Source: an uncultured Lachnospiraceae bacterium
Lineage (GTDB): Bacteria > Bacillota > Clostridia > Lachnospirales > Lachnospiraceae
Reading direction: 5' to 3'
DNA: 64,000 nt
Assembly (NCBI GenBank): GCA_948688495.1
Contig: CAPQSW010000007.1
Span: forward strand, 23,139 to 87,138
Shown: in pieces, positions 1-9,307 of the stretch
Position numbering within the stretch: position 1 is the stretch's first letter
How the letters are laid out: every line of letters starts with the position of its first letter
Translations under genes and position numbers: made by a program
Notes under the pieces: model-generated
What the model was told of the DNA's origin: nothing
Databases searched by the model: none
Seen by the model: only the letters and a program-made list of their open reading frames with translations

Positions 1-1
1 G

Positions 2-430
2 GATATCTCAAAAGAAACCGCGACCAGGCTGTCATTGCTGATGGAACAGAATACAGACGGCTTATTGTTTATTCTGGAGGATACCGGAAGCGGTATGGAA
101 AAGCTTTTGAAACGGGATATGAATTTTGCTAAGAAATTTACGGAAAGGATTAAGATACCCATATTTACGAGTGATGAGCTGGTAGAGTTTGCCAAGGCAT
201 ACGCAGATGAACAGGAATGTGAAATTGATGATATGGGAATACTGGCGCTCTACAACAGGATCAGTAACATTCAGAAGTTAGATGAGGCAACGACCTTGAC
301 AGAGGTAAAGGAAATCGTAGATGAGGCAATTGCCAGGGCGGAGCGGGGACGTCTGAAGAAAATTTTTGGTGGGAAAAAGTTTAACCCGGATGGATATTTA
401 TATCTGAGGGAAAAGGATTTTGAAGATTAA
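2..430 (+). CDS. C-terminal part of an AAA+-like ATPase (5' end outside window)
   Basis: The reading frame is open from base 2 to the TAA at 428-430, so the gene starts upstream of the window. About 142 residues are visible. They read like the lid and small domain of an AAA+ protein: a strand with GLLFILEDTG, then FAKKFTERIKIPIF, then TSDELVEFAKAYADE and a helical end with VKEIVDEAIARAERGR. The pattern 'open the YA...iDDMGILALYNRI' resembles CbbX/SpoVK-type lids, but no Walker motifs are in view. A TTG at 35 would be an internal codon, not the start. The gene ends about 20 bases before the branching-enzyme start. Family assignment is an inference from the tail only. Confidence 0.6.
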   Translation, partial: DISKETATRLSLLMEQNTDGLLFILEDTGSGMEKLLKRDMNFAKKFTERIKIPIFTSDELVEFAKAYADEQECEIDDMGILALYNRISNIQKLDEATTLTEVKEIVDEAIARAERGRLKKIFGGKKFNPDGYLYLREKDFED

Positions 431-449
431 AGAAACAGGAGTGAAGGTT

Positions 450-2342
450 ATGGAACATTTTACAGAATTAGACATGTACTATTTGGGGCAGGGAACACAT
501 TATGATATTTATAAGAAATTAGGTGCACATCCCGACAAAAGAAGAGGAAAGACGGGGGTTTACTTCGCGGTATGGGCGCCCAATGCCGAGAAAGTATCTG
601 TAATAGGAACGTTTAATGATTGGAAAGAAGATGCCAATGAGATGAAACGTTTAGAGCCAATGGGTATTTATGAAGTATTTGTGCCAGGAGCGGCTGAGGG
701 TGATTTGTACAAATTTTATATCGAAACACCGGATGGCAAACAGCTTTACAAGGCAGACCCATATGCAAATTATGCCGAATTGCGCCCTGGAACAGCTTCA
801 AGAATCACGGACATCAATAAAATTAAGTGGTCAGACGAGAAATGGATGGAGAAGCGCAGAGCGTGTAAGGATGTGCATGCCCAGCCTATGGCTATTTATG
901 AGGTACATCCAGGTTCCTGGATGCGTCATCCGGGCAGGGACGACGAAGGTTTCTATACTTATCGTGAATTGGCACATAAACTGGCGGAGTATGTGAAGGA
1001 GATGGGCTATACCCATGTGGAAATGATGGGAATATCAGAATATCCTTTTGATGGTTCCTGGGGTTATCAGGTTACCGGGTATTATGCACCGACTTCGAGA
1101 TATGGAACGCCGGAGGATTTTGCGTATTTTGTAAATTACATGCATAAAAATAATATCGGTGTTATCTTAGACTGGGTTCCGGCACATTTCCCAAGAGATG
1201 CCCACGGTTTGGCTGAATTTGACGGAAGCTGCCTGTTTGAATATGCTGACCCCAGAAAGGGTGAGCATCCAGACTGGGGTACGAAGATTTTTGATTATGG
1301 CAAAACGGAAGTTAAGAATTTTCTTATCGGCAGCGCATTGATGTGGATTGAACATTACCATATTGATGGCCTGCGGGTGGATGCGGTGGCATCTATGCTG
1401 TATCTGGATTACGGCAAGCAGGATGGAGAATGGGTTGCCAATGAATTTGGCGGAAATAAGAATCTGGAAGCGATAGAGTTCTTTAAGCACATCAATACCC
1501 TGATTCTTGGAAGGAATCCTGGAGCAGTTATGATTGCTGAGGAATCTACCGCATGGCCGCGGGTTACCGGAAGCGTGGAAGAAGAAGGGTTGAATTTCAG
1601 CTTTAAGTGGAATATGGGCTGGATGCATGATTTTTTGGATTACATGAAGCTAGATCCGTATTTTCGGAAAGATAACCATAACCGTATGACATTTGCCATG
1701 AGCTATAACAGCAGTGAGCATTATATACTGGTGCTGTCTCATGATGAAGTGGTACATCTGAAATGTTCTATGATCAATAAAATGCCTGGAGAGGGCAAGG
1801 ATAAGTTTGCCAATCTGAAAGCCGGCTATGGGTTTATGATGGGGCATCCCGGCAAAAAGCTTTTGTTTATGGGACAGGAGTTTGGACAGCTTCGTGAGTG
1901 GAGTGAGGAGCGCGAGCTTGACTGGTTCCTGTTAGGGGAGCCGCAGCATCTGCAGCTACAGACATATTTTAAGGATTTATTGCACATCTACAGGAAGTAT
2001 CCGGCAATGTACGAAGCAGATACCGACTGGGACAATTTTGAATGGATTAATGCGGATGACAATTTCCGCAGCGTATTTAGCTTTATACGCAAGAGTGCAA
2101 ACGGCAAGAGAAATTTGCTTTTCATATGTAATTTTACACCAATGTCATGGGAGGATTACCGTGTTGGTGTGCCGTTGAAGAAGCCGTATAAGCTGATATT
2201 GAACAGTGATGACAAGAAGTATGGCGGAGATGGCGTACAACGTCCGCTGACATATAAGGCAGTGAAGCAGGAATGCGATAACCAGCCATACTCTTTTGCG
2301 TATCCGTTACCCCCTTATGGAGTGGCTGTATTCCAGTTTTGA
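450..2342 (+). CDS. glgB: 1,4-alpha-glucan branching enzyme (GH13)
   Basis: Glycogen branching enzyme: it cuts alpha-1,4 chains and re-attaches them by alpha-1,6 bonds in cytoplasmic glycogen. The ATG at 450 is chosen because AGGAG lies 8 bases upstream (437-441); an upstream TTG at 420 in frame has no such site. The 630-residue product has an N-terminal CBM48-like domain (VYFAVWAPNAEKVSVIGTFN) followed by the GH13 barrel. Visible catalytic motifs are DWVPAHF, GLRVDAVAS (nucleophile Asp311), MIAEEST (acid/base Glu364) and LSHDEVVH (Asp432). Length and order fit bacterial GlgB. No other glycogen gene is adjacent. A hairpin follows at 2405-2430. Confidence 0.95.
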   Translation: MEHFTELDMYYLGQGTHYDIYKKLGAHPDKRRGKTGVYFAVWAPNAEKVSVIGTFNDWKEDANEMKRLEPMGIYEVFVPGAAEGDLYKFYIETPDGKQLYKADPYANYAELRPGTASRITDINKIKWSDEKWMEKRRACKDVHAQPMAIYEVHPGSWMRHPGRDDEGFYTYRELAHKLAEYVKEMGYTHVEMMGISEYPFDGSWGYQVTGYYAPTSRYGTPEDFAYFVNYMHKNNIGVILDWVPAHFPRDAHGLAEFDGSCLFEYADPRKGEHPDWGTKIFDYGKTEVKNFLIGSALMWIEHYHIDGLRVDAVASMLYLDYGKQDGEWVANEFGGNKNLEAIEFFKHINTLILGRNPGAVMIAEESTAWPRVTGSVEEEGLNFSFKWNMGWMHDFLDYMKLDPYFRKDNHNRMTFAMSYNSSEHYILVLSHDEVVHLKCSMINKMPGEGKDKFANLKAGYGFMMGHPGKKLLFMGQEFGQLREWSEERELDWFLLGEPQHLQLQTYFKDLLHIYRKYPAMYEADTDWDNFEWINADDNFRSVFSFIRKSANGKRNLLFICNFTPMSWEDYRVGVPLKKPYKLILNSDDKKYGGDGVQRPLTYKAVKQECDNQPYSFAYPLPPYGVAVFQF

Positions 2343-2404
2343 TGACAGCTTTACTGAAATATTTGTGGTTTGGGGTTTAAGTGTTATCAATATGTAAAAA
2401 TCTC

Positions 2405-2430
2405 AACCCCCGCAGCATGCTGCGGGGGTT
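2405..2430 (+). terminator. Perfect GC-rich hairpin after glgB
   Basis: A perfect 26-base palindrome, AACCCCCGCAGCA and its complement, lies 62 bases after the glgB stop. It lacks a clean T tract on the + strand (TGAAGTAG follows), so termination efficiency is uncertain; A-rich sequence precedes it. Confidence 0.6.
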
Positions 2431-2492
2431 TGAAGTAGCATAACCAGAAATCCGGCATATAGTATAGAGATAGAAAAAATGGGAGAATGACT

Positions 2493-3146
2493 GTGGATTA
2501 TAAACAAGATGTATTTTACAGACCCTCTCAGCAGAATATGTCAAAAATACCTTTTTACATGGCATATCCCATGCAGACTGTCTATATGGAAGAATTGGAA
2601 TATGCCCGCGATTTAGAGAAATTAAAGGGGATGTACCCAAAAGAAGTCCGCTCCATTCAGGAAATGGTTGAGGATGAATGTGATAAAATGGAATACGAAG
2701 GAAGTCTGATGTTCGATGAATACCCGGACAGGGTAATGGTAAACCAAATTGTGAGGCGAATTTATGACGCTTCCGCAGCCAGCCAGCCGGACCTCCAGAA
2801 ATATGAAATCGAACAGTGCGATATGGGGCAGTATGAGAGGGAACAATACGAGGAAGACGCGTTTGAACAACCGGATATGGGTGAGCTTGATATGGAGGCG
2901 GAAGAACTGCCTCTGGAAGGAAACTTGATGGCTCAGCGGGGACCGGGCTTTGGCCCAGGAGGTCCAGGCTTTGGTCCAGGGAGGCCGCCGGGACCGCCGC
3001 CAGGCCCAGGCTTTGGTCCAGGAAGACCGCCGGGACCGCCGCCAGGCCCAGGAAACAATGGCTTGCAGAACTTGATAGAAGTGCTGTTGTTTAATGAGAT
3101 GTACCAGCGCCGATGCCGGCATAAGAGATGCCGCCGCTGGTGGTAA
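2493..3146 (+). CDS. Hypothetical protein with Gly/Pro-rich repeats and a basic Arg/Cys/Trp tail
   Basis: Family not recognised. GTG at 2493 is the likely start because GGGAG (2481-2485) lies 7 bases away; the ATG at 2487 is only 1 base from it. The 217-residue product begins with an acidic, Tyr/Met-rich region (FYMAYPMQTVYMEELEYA). A Pro/Gly block at about residues 148-188 contains two exact 14-residue copies of PGFGPGRPPGPPPG, and the protein ends MYQRRCRHKRCRRWW. There is no signal peptide or membrane segment. Composition of this sort occurs in spore-coat and other surface-assembly proteins, but that is only a guess. It stands alone between glgB and the methyltransferase gene, with its own ribosome site. 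Confidence 0.7.
   Translation: MDYKQDVFYRPSQQNMSKIPFYMAYPMQTVYMEELEYARDLEKLKGMYPKEVRSIQEMVEDECDKMEYEGSLMFDEYPDRVMVNQIVRRIYDASAASQPDLQKYEIEQCDMGQYEREQYEEDAFEQPDMGELDMEAEELPLEGNLMAQRGPGFGPGGPGFGPGRPPGPPPGPGFGPGRPPGPPPGPGNNGLQNLIEVLLFNEMYQRRCRHKRCRRWW
2964..3047 (+). repeat. 42-bp tandem repeat (two copies) inside the Gly/Pro-rich gene
   Basis: Copy 1 is 2964-3005 and copy 2 is 3006-3047, differing at a few bases. Each encodes PGFGPGRPPGPPPG, and a partial related unit precedes them at about 2944. The repeat keeps frame (14 codons), so copy number could vary without breaking the gene. Confidence 0.85.
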
Positions 3147-3176
3147 TCGGACAGAAAAGGGATTGAAAGGTTTACA

Positions 3177-4337
3177 ATGGAAGAATTAAGAGAACTATTA
3201 TATAAATATCTGAGTGAAGATTTGGCACGGCTTACGATTAGTAATCCCAGAAACAAGACGGAGGCTGCAAAAATCAGCCTCCGCCCGCTGTTATTAAGAG
3301 GAAAGCTGGCATTTCAGGCAGCTATTAACAGGGAAAAAAAGGTATTTCACCAGAATTTTAACCGGCAAGAGGCCGTCACGCAAATTCTTGGATGGATGAA
3401 AGAATACCGTCAGCTTGAGATCTTTTCCGGGATAGGACAAGCAGTTGTGCTTGTCAGTAAGAAGGGAAAGATGAATATTAAGGAGAAAAAGGCAGCCTGT
3501 TGTGTAAAACAGCAGGATTTATCCCATAATAGAAAGAAAAAATATATTCTTGAACCGGATCGGAAGGTGGAATTTTTAATGGATTTGGGTGTGCAGACGA
3601 AAGAAGGGAAAATTGTCCATGCGAAATACGACAAATTCCGTCAAATTAACCGTTTTCTGGAATTTATCGAGGATATTCTGCCACAGCTCCCAAAGGACCG
3701 CGAAGTGACAATTCTTGATTTCGGTTGTGGAAAGTCTTACCTGACCTTTGCGATGTACCATTATCTGAGGGATTTGAAAGGGTATCAGGTACACATCATA
3801 GGGCTGGACTTAAAACGTGATGTAATTGAGGAATGCAGGGAACTTGCGCTAAAATATAATTATACAGGGCTGGATTTCTATGTAGGGGATATTGCCGGTT
3901 ATCAGGGCGTAGAGCAGGTGGATATGGTCGTTTCGCTGCATGCCTGTGATACAGCCACGGATTATGCACTGGACAAGGCCATCCGTTGGAATGCAAAGGT
4001 GATTTTGTCTGTGCCATGCTGCCAGCATGAGCTGAATGGACAGATAGAAAATGAACTGTTAGGGCCGGTGTTTCAGTATGGGCTGATCAAAGAGCGTATG
4101 GCAGCGTTATTTACAGATGCCATACGTGCGCAGATTTTGGAGAGCAGGGGATACCAGGTGCAGATCTTAGAGTTTATTGATATGGAGCACACACCAAAAA
4201 ACATTTTAATCCGTGCAGTAAAAAAGAGTGGGGAAAGAGAGGACAGCAATTACCGCAGGATTATGGAGTTTTTACATGTAGAGCCCACACTGGCAGTATT
4301 ACAGGATAGAGGAAAGGATGATAAGCAGGATGCGTAA
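3177..4337 (+). CDS. Class I SAM-dependent methyltransferase
   Basis: Cytoplasmic methyltransferase of unknown substrate, 386 residues. The N-terminal half (about 1-165) is a basic, helical domain. The C-terminal half is a Rossmann methyltransferase fold: motif I ILDFGCGKSYLTFAMYHYL, then a GLDLKRDVI acidic strand end, then VVSLHACDTATDYAL and a VPCCQHEL motif. HACDTATD plus CCQHEL is typical of the Methyltransf_32 / GSTCD-like group, some of which act on RNA. Start ATG 3177 has GAAAGG upstream. The 3' end overlaps the next gene by 20 bases, so the two are probably co-translated. Confidence 0.85.
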   Translation: MEELRELLYKYLSEDLARLTISNPRNKTEAAKISLRPLLLRGKLAFQAAINREKKVFHQNFNRQEAVTQILGWMKEYRQLEIFSGIGQAVVLVSKKGKMNIKEKKAACCVKQQDLSHNRKKKYILEPDRKVEFLMDLGVQTKEGKIVHAKYDKFRQINRFLEFIEDILPQLPKDREVTILDFGCGKSYLTFAMYHYLRDLKGYQVHIIGLDLKRDVIEECRELALKYNYTGLDFYVGDIAGYQGVEQVDMVVSLHACDTATDYALDKAIRWNAKVILSVPCCQHELNGQIENELLGPVFQYGLIKERMAALFTDAIRAQILESRGYQVQILEFIDMEHTPKNILIRAVKKSGEREDSNYRRIMEFLHVEPTLAVLQDRGKDDKQDA

Positions 4338-6855
4338 AGGCATAATTAAGCTCATAGTATTGATAGTGGTTTTTGGTTTAACGGTGGTGGTAATGGGAGA
4401 ACGTGGCAGGCAGGGGGAGATGGATTTGACATCGGAGATGGCATCCGTGACACTGCCGGTTGTCTGCCTGCAGAGGGATGATATGAAAATCAACCAGCTT
4501 TACGGTTATCGTTCAGAGATGGATGCTACTGCAATGCGTGACACGATTACGCCTTTGCGGGAGGACTTGACACTTCCAGTGATTGTTAAATCTTATCAAA
4601 ACCAGATTGAGAGCATTTCCTTTGAATTGAGGTCTATGGACATGCAGAGGCTTGTCGAGGATGGGGAGATTAGCAGTTTCACCCATGAAAACGGAGAAGT
4701 CCGCATCAACCTGCAGTTTGAAAATATTTTGGAACAGGGAACGGAATATATGCTGGAGCTTACGGTAAACAGTGATGGTAAGCCGGTATATTATTACACG
4801 AGAATCATCCAGGAGGAGGATTATTATGTGGATGAGACATTGGATCTTGTCATGAATTTCCACGAGCAGTCCTTCGATAAGGCACAGGCAGGCAATCTTG
4901 CACTTTATTTGGAGCCAAACAGCCAGGGGGATAATACAACATTACAGAAGGTAACGATCAATTCCAGTCTGGCGCAGGTGAGCTGGGGTGAGTTTACGGG
5001 AGAACGTTTGGAGCAGCCAGTACCTTCCATTAAAGAGCTTGGAAGCTCCTATAACACAGTGACGCTCAGATATATTATAACTGCGGCCGGCGATGGAGGG
5101 GAAGTTGAGTATTATACCGTAGAAGAATATTACCGGGTGCGTTACAATAGTACGATTGGACGTATGTCACTTCTAAATTATGAGCGGGATATGAATCAGA
5201 TTTTCCGCAGTGATAATAGAACCGTAAACAAAAACAAATTGCTTTTGGGGATTCGGCCGAACGATGTAGAATATATGGCAAACGAAAAAGGAACCGTAAT
5301 TGCCTTTGTCCAGGAGGGTGAGCTGTGGGGATATAATAGTGACAGCCGTGAGTTGTCTCAGATTTTCAGTTTCCGGAGTGCGGAGGGAGTTTCCGACAGG
5401 GAGAATAACGGACAGCATCAGATTAAAATTATGCGGATGGACGAGAGCGGCAGCATGGATTTTGTAGTGTTTGGCTATATGAATCGGGGAAGCCATGAGG
5501 GACAGGTCGGAATCAGCGTCTTTCACTATGACAGTGTGGGCAATACGGTGGAAGAGGTATTGTTCCTGCCTGCAGATTGTTCTTATGAAGTGTTGAAGGT
5601 AGACTGGGGTGAGGTATTTTACGTCAATGATAAGAATATGTTTTATCTTTTGGCAGACGGACAGTTATACCGAATTGATACCGAAAGCTGTGAGGCTGAT
5701 CCGGTAATTCATAATATGGCACCTGGAAGTTATGTGGTATCGGAGGACAGCCGTTACATTGCCTGGCAGGATTCCGGGGACAGCAACCATGCAGAAGCGG
5801 TAAAAATTATGGATCTGGAAAATGAAGGTGTGCGCACAATAAAAGGGGGCGGCGAGTATCTAAGGCCTATTGGTTTTGTAGAAAGCGATTTTGTCTATGG
5901 AGCTGCAAAAGCTGGGGAAGTATTGGCAGATAGTGTTGGAAATACCAAATTTCTTATGTACAAGGTTGTGATTGTGGACAAAAATTCTAACGTGGTGAAG
6001 GAATACCAGAAGGATGGCTATTACGTATCGAATGCTTATGTGGATCAGGACACAATTTTTCTTGACCGGGAGATACGTACAGAAGCTGGATTTATGCCAG
6101 CGGATCAGGATACAATTAAGAATCAGCAGTTGGAATCTTCCCGTCTGATTACTGTGGGCACAATTGTAACAGAAAAAAAGCAGACGCAGGTAGAGCTTGT
6201 ATTTGCTGGGGATGAGGCGGAGGAAGTTAAGAGTTTGCAGGTGAAGGCGCCGAAAGAGGTTGTCGTGGAGGAAAAGAGAACCGTGGAGTTGGAGGGAAAC
6301 AGGAACAAGGATAATTACTATGTGTACAGCGGTGGGAGAATCCTGTTGTCTACGCCGTCAGTAACAGAAGCTATTTTTTCGGCGGATGAATATGCAGGGG
6401 TTGTCATTGATGCAGGGCAGAAATATATCTGGCGCAGGGGAAGGCAGGTAACCCAGCCTATGATAGGGCCTGGCAGCCTGGATATTCAGGATGTCAGTGA
6501 AAATTCCGTTGTCCGTTGTCTGACCTATCTCTTGCGTCAGGAGGAGAGTAGTATAGATGTGGAAGATTTGATTGCCAAGGGAGAGACGCCCAGGCAGATT
6601 TTGTCAGAGGCTCTGCCAGGCCGGAAAGTTGTGGACCTTTCAGATTGCAGCGTCAACCAGGTGTTGTATTATGTAAATCTTGGGCACCCTGTGCTCGCTA
6701 TGGTAGGCAGTGAGGCCGTTTTGATTGTCGGATACGACGAGCATAATACGATACTGTATTATCCGGAGGAGAACACAGCCAGGAAACTGGGCTTACAGGA
6801 CAGTGATACCTTCTTTCGCGGGGGTGGGAATGTATTTCTGGGGTATATTGAGTAA
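4318..6855 (+). CDS. Membrane-anchored protein with propeller-like region and C39-like C-terminal domain
   Basis: Not assigned to a named family. The 845-residue product has one N-terminal membrane segment (about residues 8-27, GIIKLIVLIVVFGLTVVVMG), so the rest should lie outside the cell. Residues about 300-640 contain repeated beta-strand blades (VIAFVQEGELWGYNSDSREL, VFYVNDKNMFYLLADGQLYR, YIAWQDSGDSNHAE) that look like a beta-propeller. The last 130 residues resemble a C39-like peptidase fold: VVRCLTYLLRQEES, then GHPVLAMVGSEAVLIVGYDE. Cys and possible Asp are present, but the usual His position reads as Glu/Ala in SEAVLIVGY, so catalysis is doubtful. The ATG at 4318 has AGAGG 7 bases upstream and overlaps the methyltransferase gene. 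Confidence 0.6.
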   Translation: MISRMRKGIIKLIVLIVVFGLTVVVMGERGRQGEMDLTSEMASVTLPVVCLQRDDMKINQLYGYRSEMDATAMRDTITPLREDLTLPVIVKSYQNQIESISFELRSMDMQRLVEDGEISSFTHENGEVRINLQFENILEQGTEYMLELTVNSDGKPVYYYTRIIQEEDYYVDETLDLVMNFHEQSFDKAQAGNLALYLEPNSQGDNTTLQKVTINSSLAQVSWGEFTGERLEQPVPSIKELGSSYNTVTLRYIITAAGDGGEVEYYTVEEYYRVRYNSTIGRMSLLNYERDMNQIFRSDNRTVNKNKLLLGIRPNDVEYMANEKGTVIAFVQEGELWGYNSDSRELSQIFSFRSAEGVSDRENNGQHQIKIMRMDESGSMDFVVFGYMNRGSHEGQVGISVFHYDSVGNTVEEVLFLPADCSYEVLKVDWGEVFYVNDKNMFYLLADGQLYRIDTESCEADPVIHNMAPGSYVVSEDSRYIAWQDSGDSNHAEAVKIMDLENEGVRTIKGGGEYLRPIGFVESDFVYGAAKAGEVLADSVGNTKFLMYKVVIVDKNSNVVKEYQKDGYYVSNAYVDQDTIFLDREIRTEAGFMPADQDTIKNQQLESSRLITVGTIVTEKKQTQVELVFAGDEAEEVKSLQVKAPKEVVVEEKRTVELEGNRNKDNYYVYSGGRILLSTPSVTEAIFSADEYAGVVIDAGQKYIWRRGRQVTQPMIGPGSLDIQDVSENSVVRCLTYLLRQEESSIDVEDLIAKGETPRQILSEALPGRKVVDLSDCSVNQVLYYVNLGHPVLAMVGSEAVLIVGYDEHNTILYYPEENTARKLGLQDSDTFFRGGGNVFLGYIE

Positions 6856-6896
6856 GTGTTGCGGAGGTAGCATTTGGAGTTTTAGGAGGTAGAGGT

Positions 6897-8585
6897 ATGG
6901 CAAGGACAGTTGCGATTGGTATCCAGAGTTTTGACGACATTATCGAGAATAATTATTTTTATATTGACAAGACGAAGTTTATCCGGGAATGGTGGGACGG
7001 AGGGGACAGCGTGACCCTGATTACCCGTCCCCGGCGTTTTGGGAAGACTTTGAACATAAGTATGCTGGAATGTTTTTTCTCTATAAAATATGCCGGGAGG
7101 GGGAATTTGTTTGAAGGCCTGTCTATCTGGGAGGAGGAAAAATACCGTCAGCTGCAGGGTACGTATCCGGTCATAAATTTGTCATTTGCGAATGTAAAGG
7201 AGACAAATTATGATGACACCAGGAAAAAAATCTGCAGTATTCTTACAGAGCCGTTTATAGACAATGCTTTCCTGCTGGAAAGCAATATACTGGAAGAAAA
7301 GGATAAGGAGTTTTTCAGAACGGTTTCTATGGATATGGATAATTCAAGCGCTACGCTTTCCCTTCACTATCTGTCAAAGTATTTATACCTTTATTATGGG
7401 AAAAAGGTGATTATTCTTTTGGATGAATATGACACTCCGATGCAGGAGGCTTATATCAATGGGTTCTGGGAGGAAATGGTATCATTTACCAGAAGTCTGT
7501 TTAACTCAACGTTTAAAACGAATCCGTGGCTGGAACGTGCTGTTATGACCGGGATAACAAGGGTAAGTAAGGAATCTATATTTTCTGATTTAAATAATTT
7601 AGAGGTTGTGACCACAACATGTGATAAATATGAAACAACTTTTGGATTTACGGAGGATGAGGTATTTCATGCACTGGATGAGTTTGAAATGCCGGACAAA
7701 AAGGATGAGGTAAAAGAATGGTATGATGGTTTTATATTTGGTAAGGTAAGCGATATTTATAATCCCTGGTCAATTCTTAATTATCTTGATAAGAAAAAAC
7801 TTGGTATTTATTGGGCAAACACAAGCTCAAACAGTCTTGTGGGGAAATTGATCCGAGAGGGAAGCCCGGATGTGAAAGTCGTGATGGAAGGGCTTCTTTT
7901 GGGGAACGCATTCCATACGGTGATAGATGAACAGATTGTATTCAATCAACTGGACTACCTGGACAGTGCGGTTTGGAGTCTGCTGCTTGCCAGTGGATAC
8001 TTAAAGGCAGAGACATACCAGATGAATTTGGAAAATGATCAGGAGGAGTATGACCTTGTGCTGACGAACCGGGAAGTAAGGGTTATGTTTAAGCGCATGA
8101 TAAACGGCTGGTTTGCCCGCTCAGCTTCGGATTATAATACTTTTATCAAGGCATTGCTGTTTGGGGATTTGGATGCAATGAATGAGTATATGAACCGGGT
8201 GACGTCTGACACGTTCAGTTATTTTGATACGGGAAAACGTCCTTCCGGCAGGGTAGAGCCGGAACGGTTTTATCACGGGTTTGTGCTGGGACTGATGGTT
8301 GATTTGGCAGACCGCTATACATTGACATCCAACCGGGAAAGCGGGTTCGGCAGATATGATATTATGTTAGAGCCCTGCAAGAAAGAGGATGATGCGTTTA
8401 TTCTTGAGTTTAAGGTGTTTAACCCCAGGAGGGATAAAAATCTGGAAGATGCGGCCGTGGCGGCATTGCAGCAGATTGAGGATAAGAAATATGCATCTGT
8501 GCTGGAGGCAAAGGGGTTTGCATCGGATAAGATTAGAAAATATGGTTTTGCATTTGAGGGAAAAAATGTGTGGATTAGCGGATAG
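6897..8585 (+). CDS. AAA-ATPase-like / PD-(D/E)XK nuclease-like protein (DUF1703 type)
   Basis: A 562-residue member of the large gut-bacterial family with an N-terminal AAA-ATPase-like domain and a C-terminal PD-(D/E)XK domain. Seen: the entry signature FYIDKTKFI, a Walker-A-like RPRRFGKTLNISM, Walker B KVIILLDEYDTPM, and a C-terminal nuclease core with YDIMLEP and AFILEFKV. These proteins are abundant and often multicopy in Bacteroidota and Clostridia; their role is not settled. ATG 6897 has AGGAGG and AGAGG upstream. It is followed by a truncated gene and a decayed TA module, so this part of the window looks like accessory DNA. Confidence 0.9.
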   Translation: MARTVAIGIQSFDDIIENNYFYIDKTKFIREWWDGGDSVTLITRPRRFGKTLNISMLECFFSIKYAGRGNLFEGLSIWEEEKYRQLQGTYPVINLSFANVKETNYDDTRKKICSILTEPFIDNAFLLESNILEEKDKEFFRTVSMDMDNSSATLSLHYLSKYLYLYYGKKVIILLDEYDTPMQEAYINGFWEEMVSFTRSLFNSTFKTNPWLERAVMTGITRVSKESIFSDLNNLEVVTTTCDKYETTFGFTEDEVFHALDEFEMPDKKDEVKEWYDGFIFGKVSDIYNPWSILNYLDKKKLGIYWANTSSNSLVGKLIREGSPDVKVVMEGLLLGNAFHTVIDEQIVFNQLDYLDSAVWSLLLASGYLKAETYQMNLENDQEEYDLVLTNREVRVMFKRMINGWFARSASDYNTFIKALLFGDLDAMNEYMNRVTSDTFSYFDTGKRPSGRVEPERFYHGFVLGLMVDLADRYTLTSNRESGFGRYDIMLEPCKKEDDAFILEFKVFNPRRDKNLEDAAVAALQQIEDKKYASVLEAKGFASDKIRKYGFAFEGKNVWISG

Positions 8586-8639
8586 GGAAGGGGTGGTAGA
8601 GAATGAGAGTTTAGAAGGAGATGGAATTGGAGAGTTGAA

Positions 8640-8972
8640 ATGCTTGGGATATATTTTAGTGGGACAGGAAACTCCAGGTATGCCCTGGAGATTTTTCTTG
8701 GCAAATATGATGAAACAACAAAAGCTTTTGCGATAGGGGATGAAAACATAGTTCATTACATAAAAGACAATGAAGATATTGGTCTCAGTTATTCTGTACA
8801 ATTTAGTAATATTCCGAAGCTGTTAAAGGACTTTATAGACCAAAATCAGGATTTATGGAAAGATAAAAAAGTTTTTGTAATTGCAACTATGGGATTGTTT
8901 AGTGGAGATGGGGCAGGTATTTTGGCTCGACGGCTGCATAAGTATGGAGCTCAAATCACAGGTGGTTTATAA
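8640..8972 (+). pseudogene. Truncated flavodoxin-like gene (EFR1-type N-terminus)
   Basis: The 110 residues match the start of EFR1-type proteins (flavodoxin domain followed by 4Fe-4S ferredoxin): the phosphate-loop-like YFSGTGNSRYALE, then KKVFVIATMGLFSGDGAG and ARRLHKYGAQITGGL. Full-length members are about 250-270 residues and continue after ITGGL into a ferredoxin with CxxCxxCxxxC motifs. Here TAA TAA follows GGL directly and I cannot find the missing part downstream. A short standalone flavodoxin is possible but unlikely, since the fold would be incomplete. Confidence 0.65.
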
Positions 8973-9235
8973 TAAACCATTAACCACATAGAGACAAGTG
9001 ATTTTAATGATTGGTTTTTCTTCTCTGCTTTTTTTTATTTTTTGAAGGTAGTTGAAAGAATTTCAATCAGTTCTTCCTGCCTGATTTATATTGTGCTATA
9101 ATTTGTTACAGGTTTTTCTTTCCCTTATTTTTGCCCTTATGAGGGTTCGTAACATGAGGGAAAAGGATATAACACAAGGGAAAGCCTTCTCTTATGAGTG
9201 CAGCTTTAACATTCTCATGTTGTGTATTTGCTATT
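8973..9235. other. Intergenic, decayed region without a recognisable intact gene
   Basis: No convincing gene on either strand. On the minus strand, downstream of the PIN remnant, one stretch reads EIANTQHENVKAALIREGF (about 9235-9170) without a start, which may be further debris. The + strand has repeated short words (CTTATGAG, AACATGAGGG) near 9137-9220. Confidence 0.4.
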
Positions 9236-9307
9236 TCAAGAAAATCTAAAATACCAAGAATCTTCGAGTACGTCCAATATTAAGTTAGTATCAATTAGGA
9301 CGGTCAT
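9236..9307 (-). pseudogene. Remnant of a PIN-domain (VapC-like) toxin gene
   Basis: ATG at 9307-9305 overlaps the end of the antitoxin remnant, the usual layout of a toxin-antitoxin operon. The product begins MTVLIDTNLILDVLED, the characteristic first strand of PIN nucleases with the first catalytic Asp (IDTN). It then stops at TGA 9238-9236 after 23 residues. No further PIN motifs are found, so the gene is broken. Confidence 0.6.
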
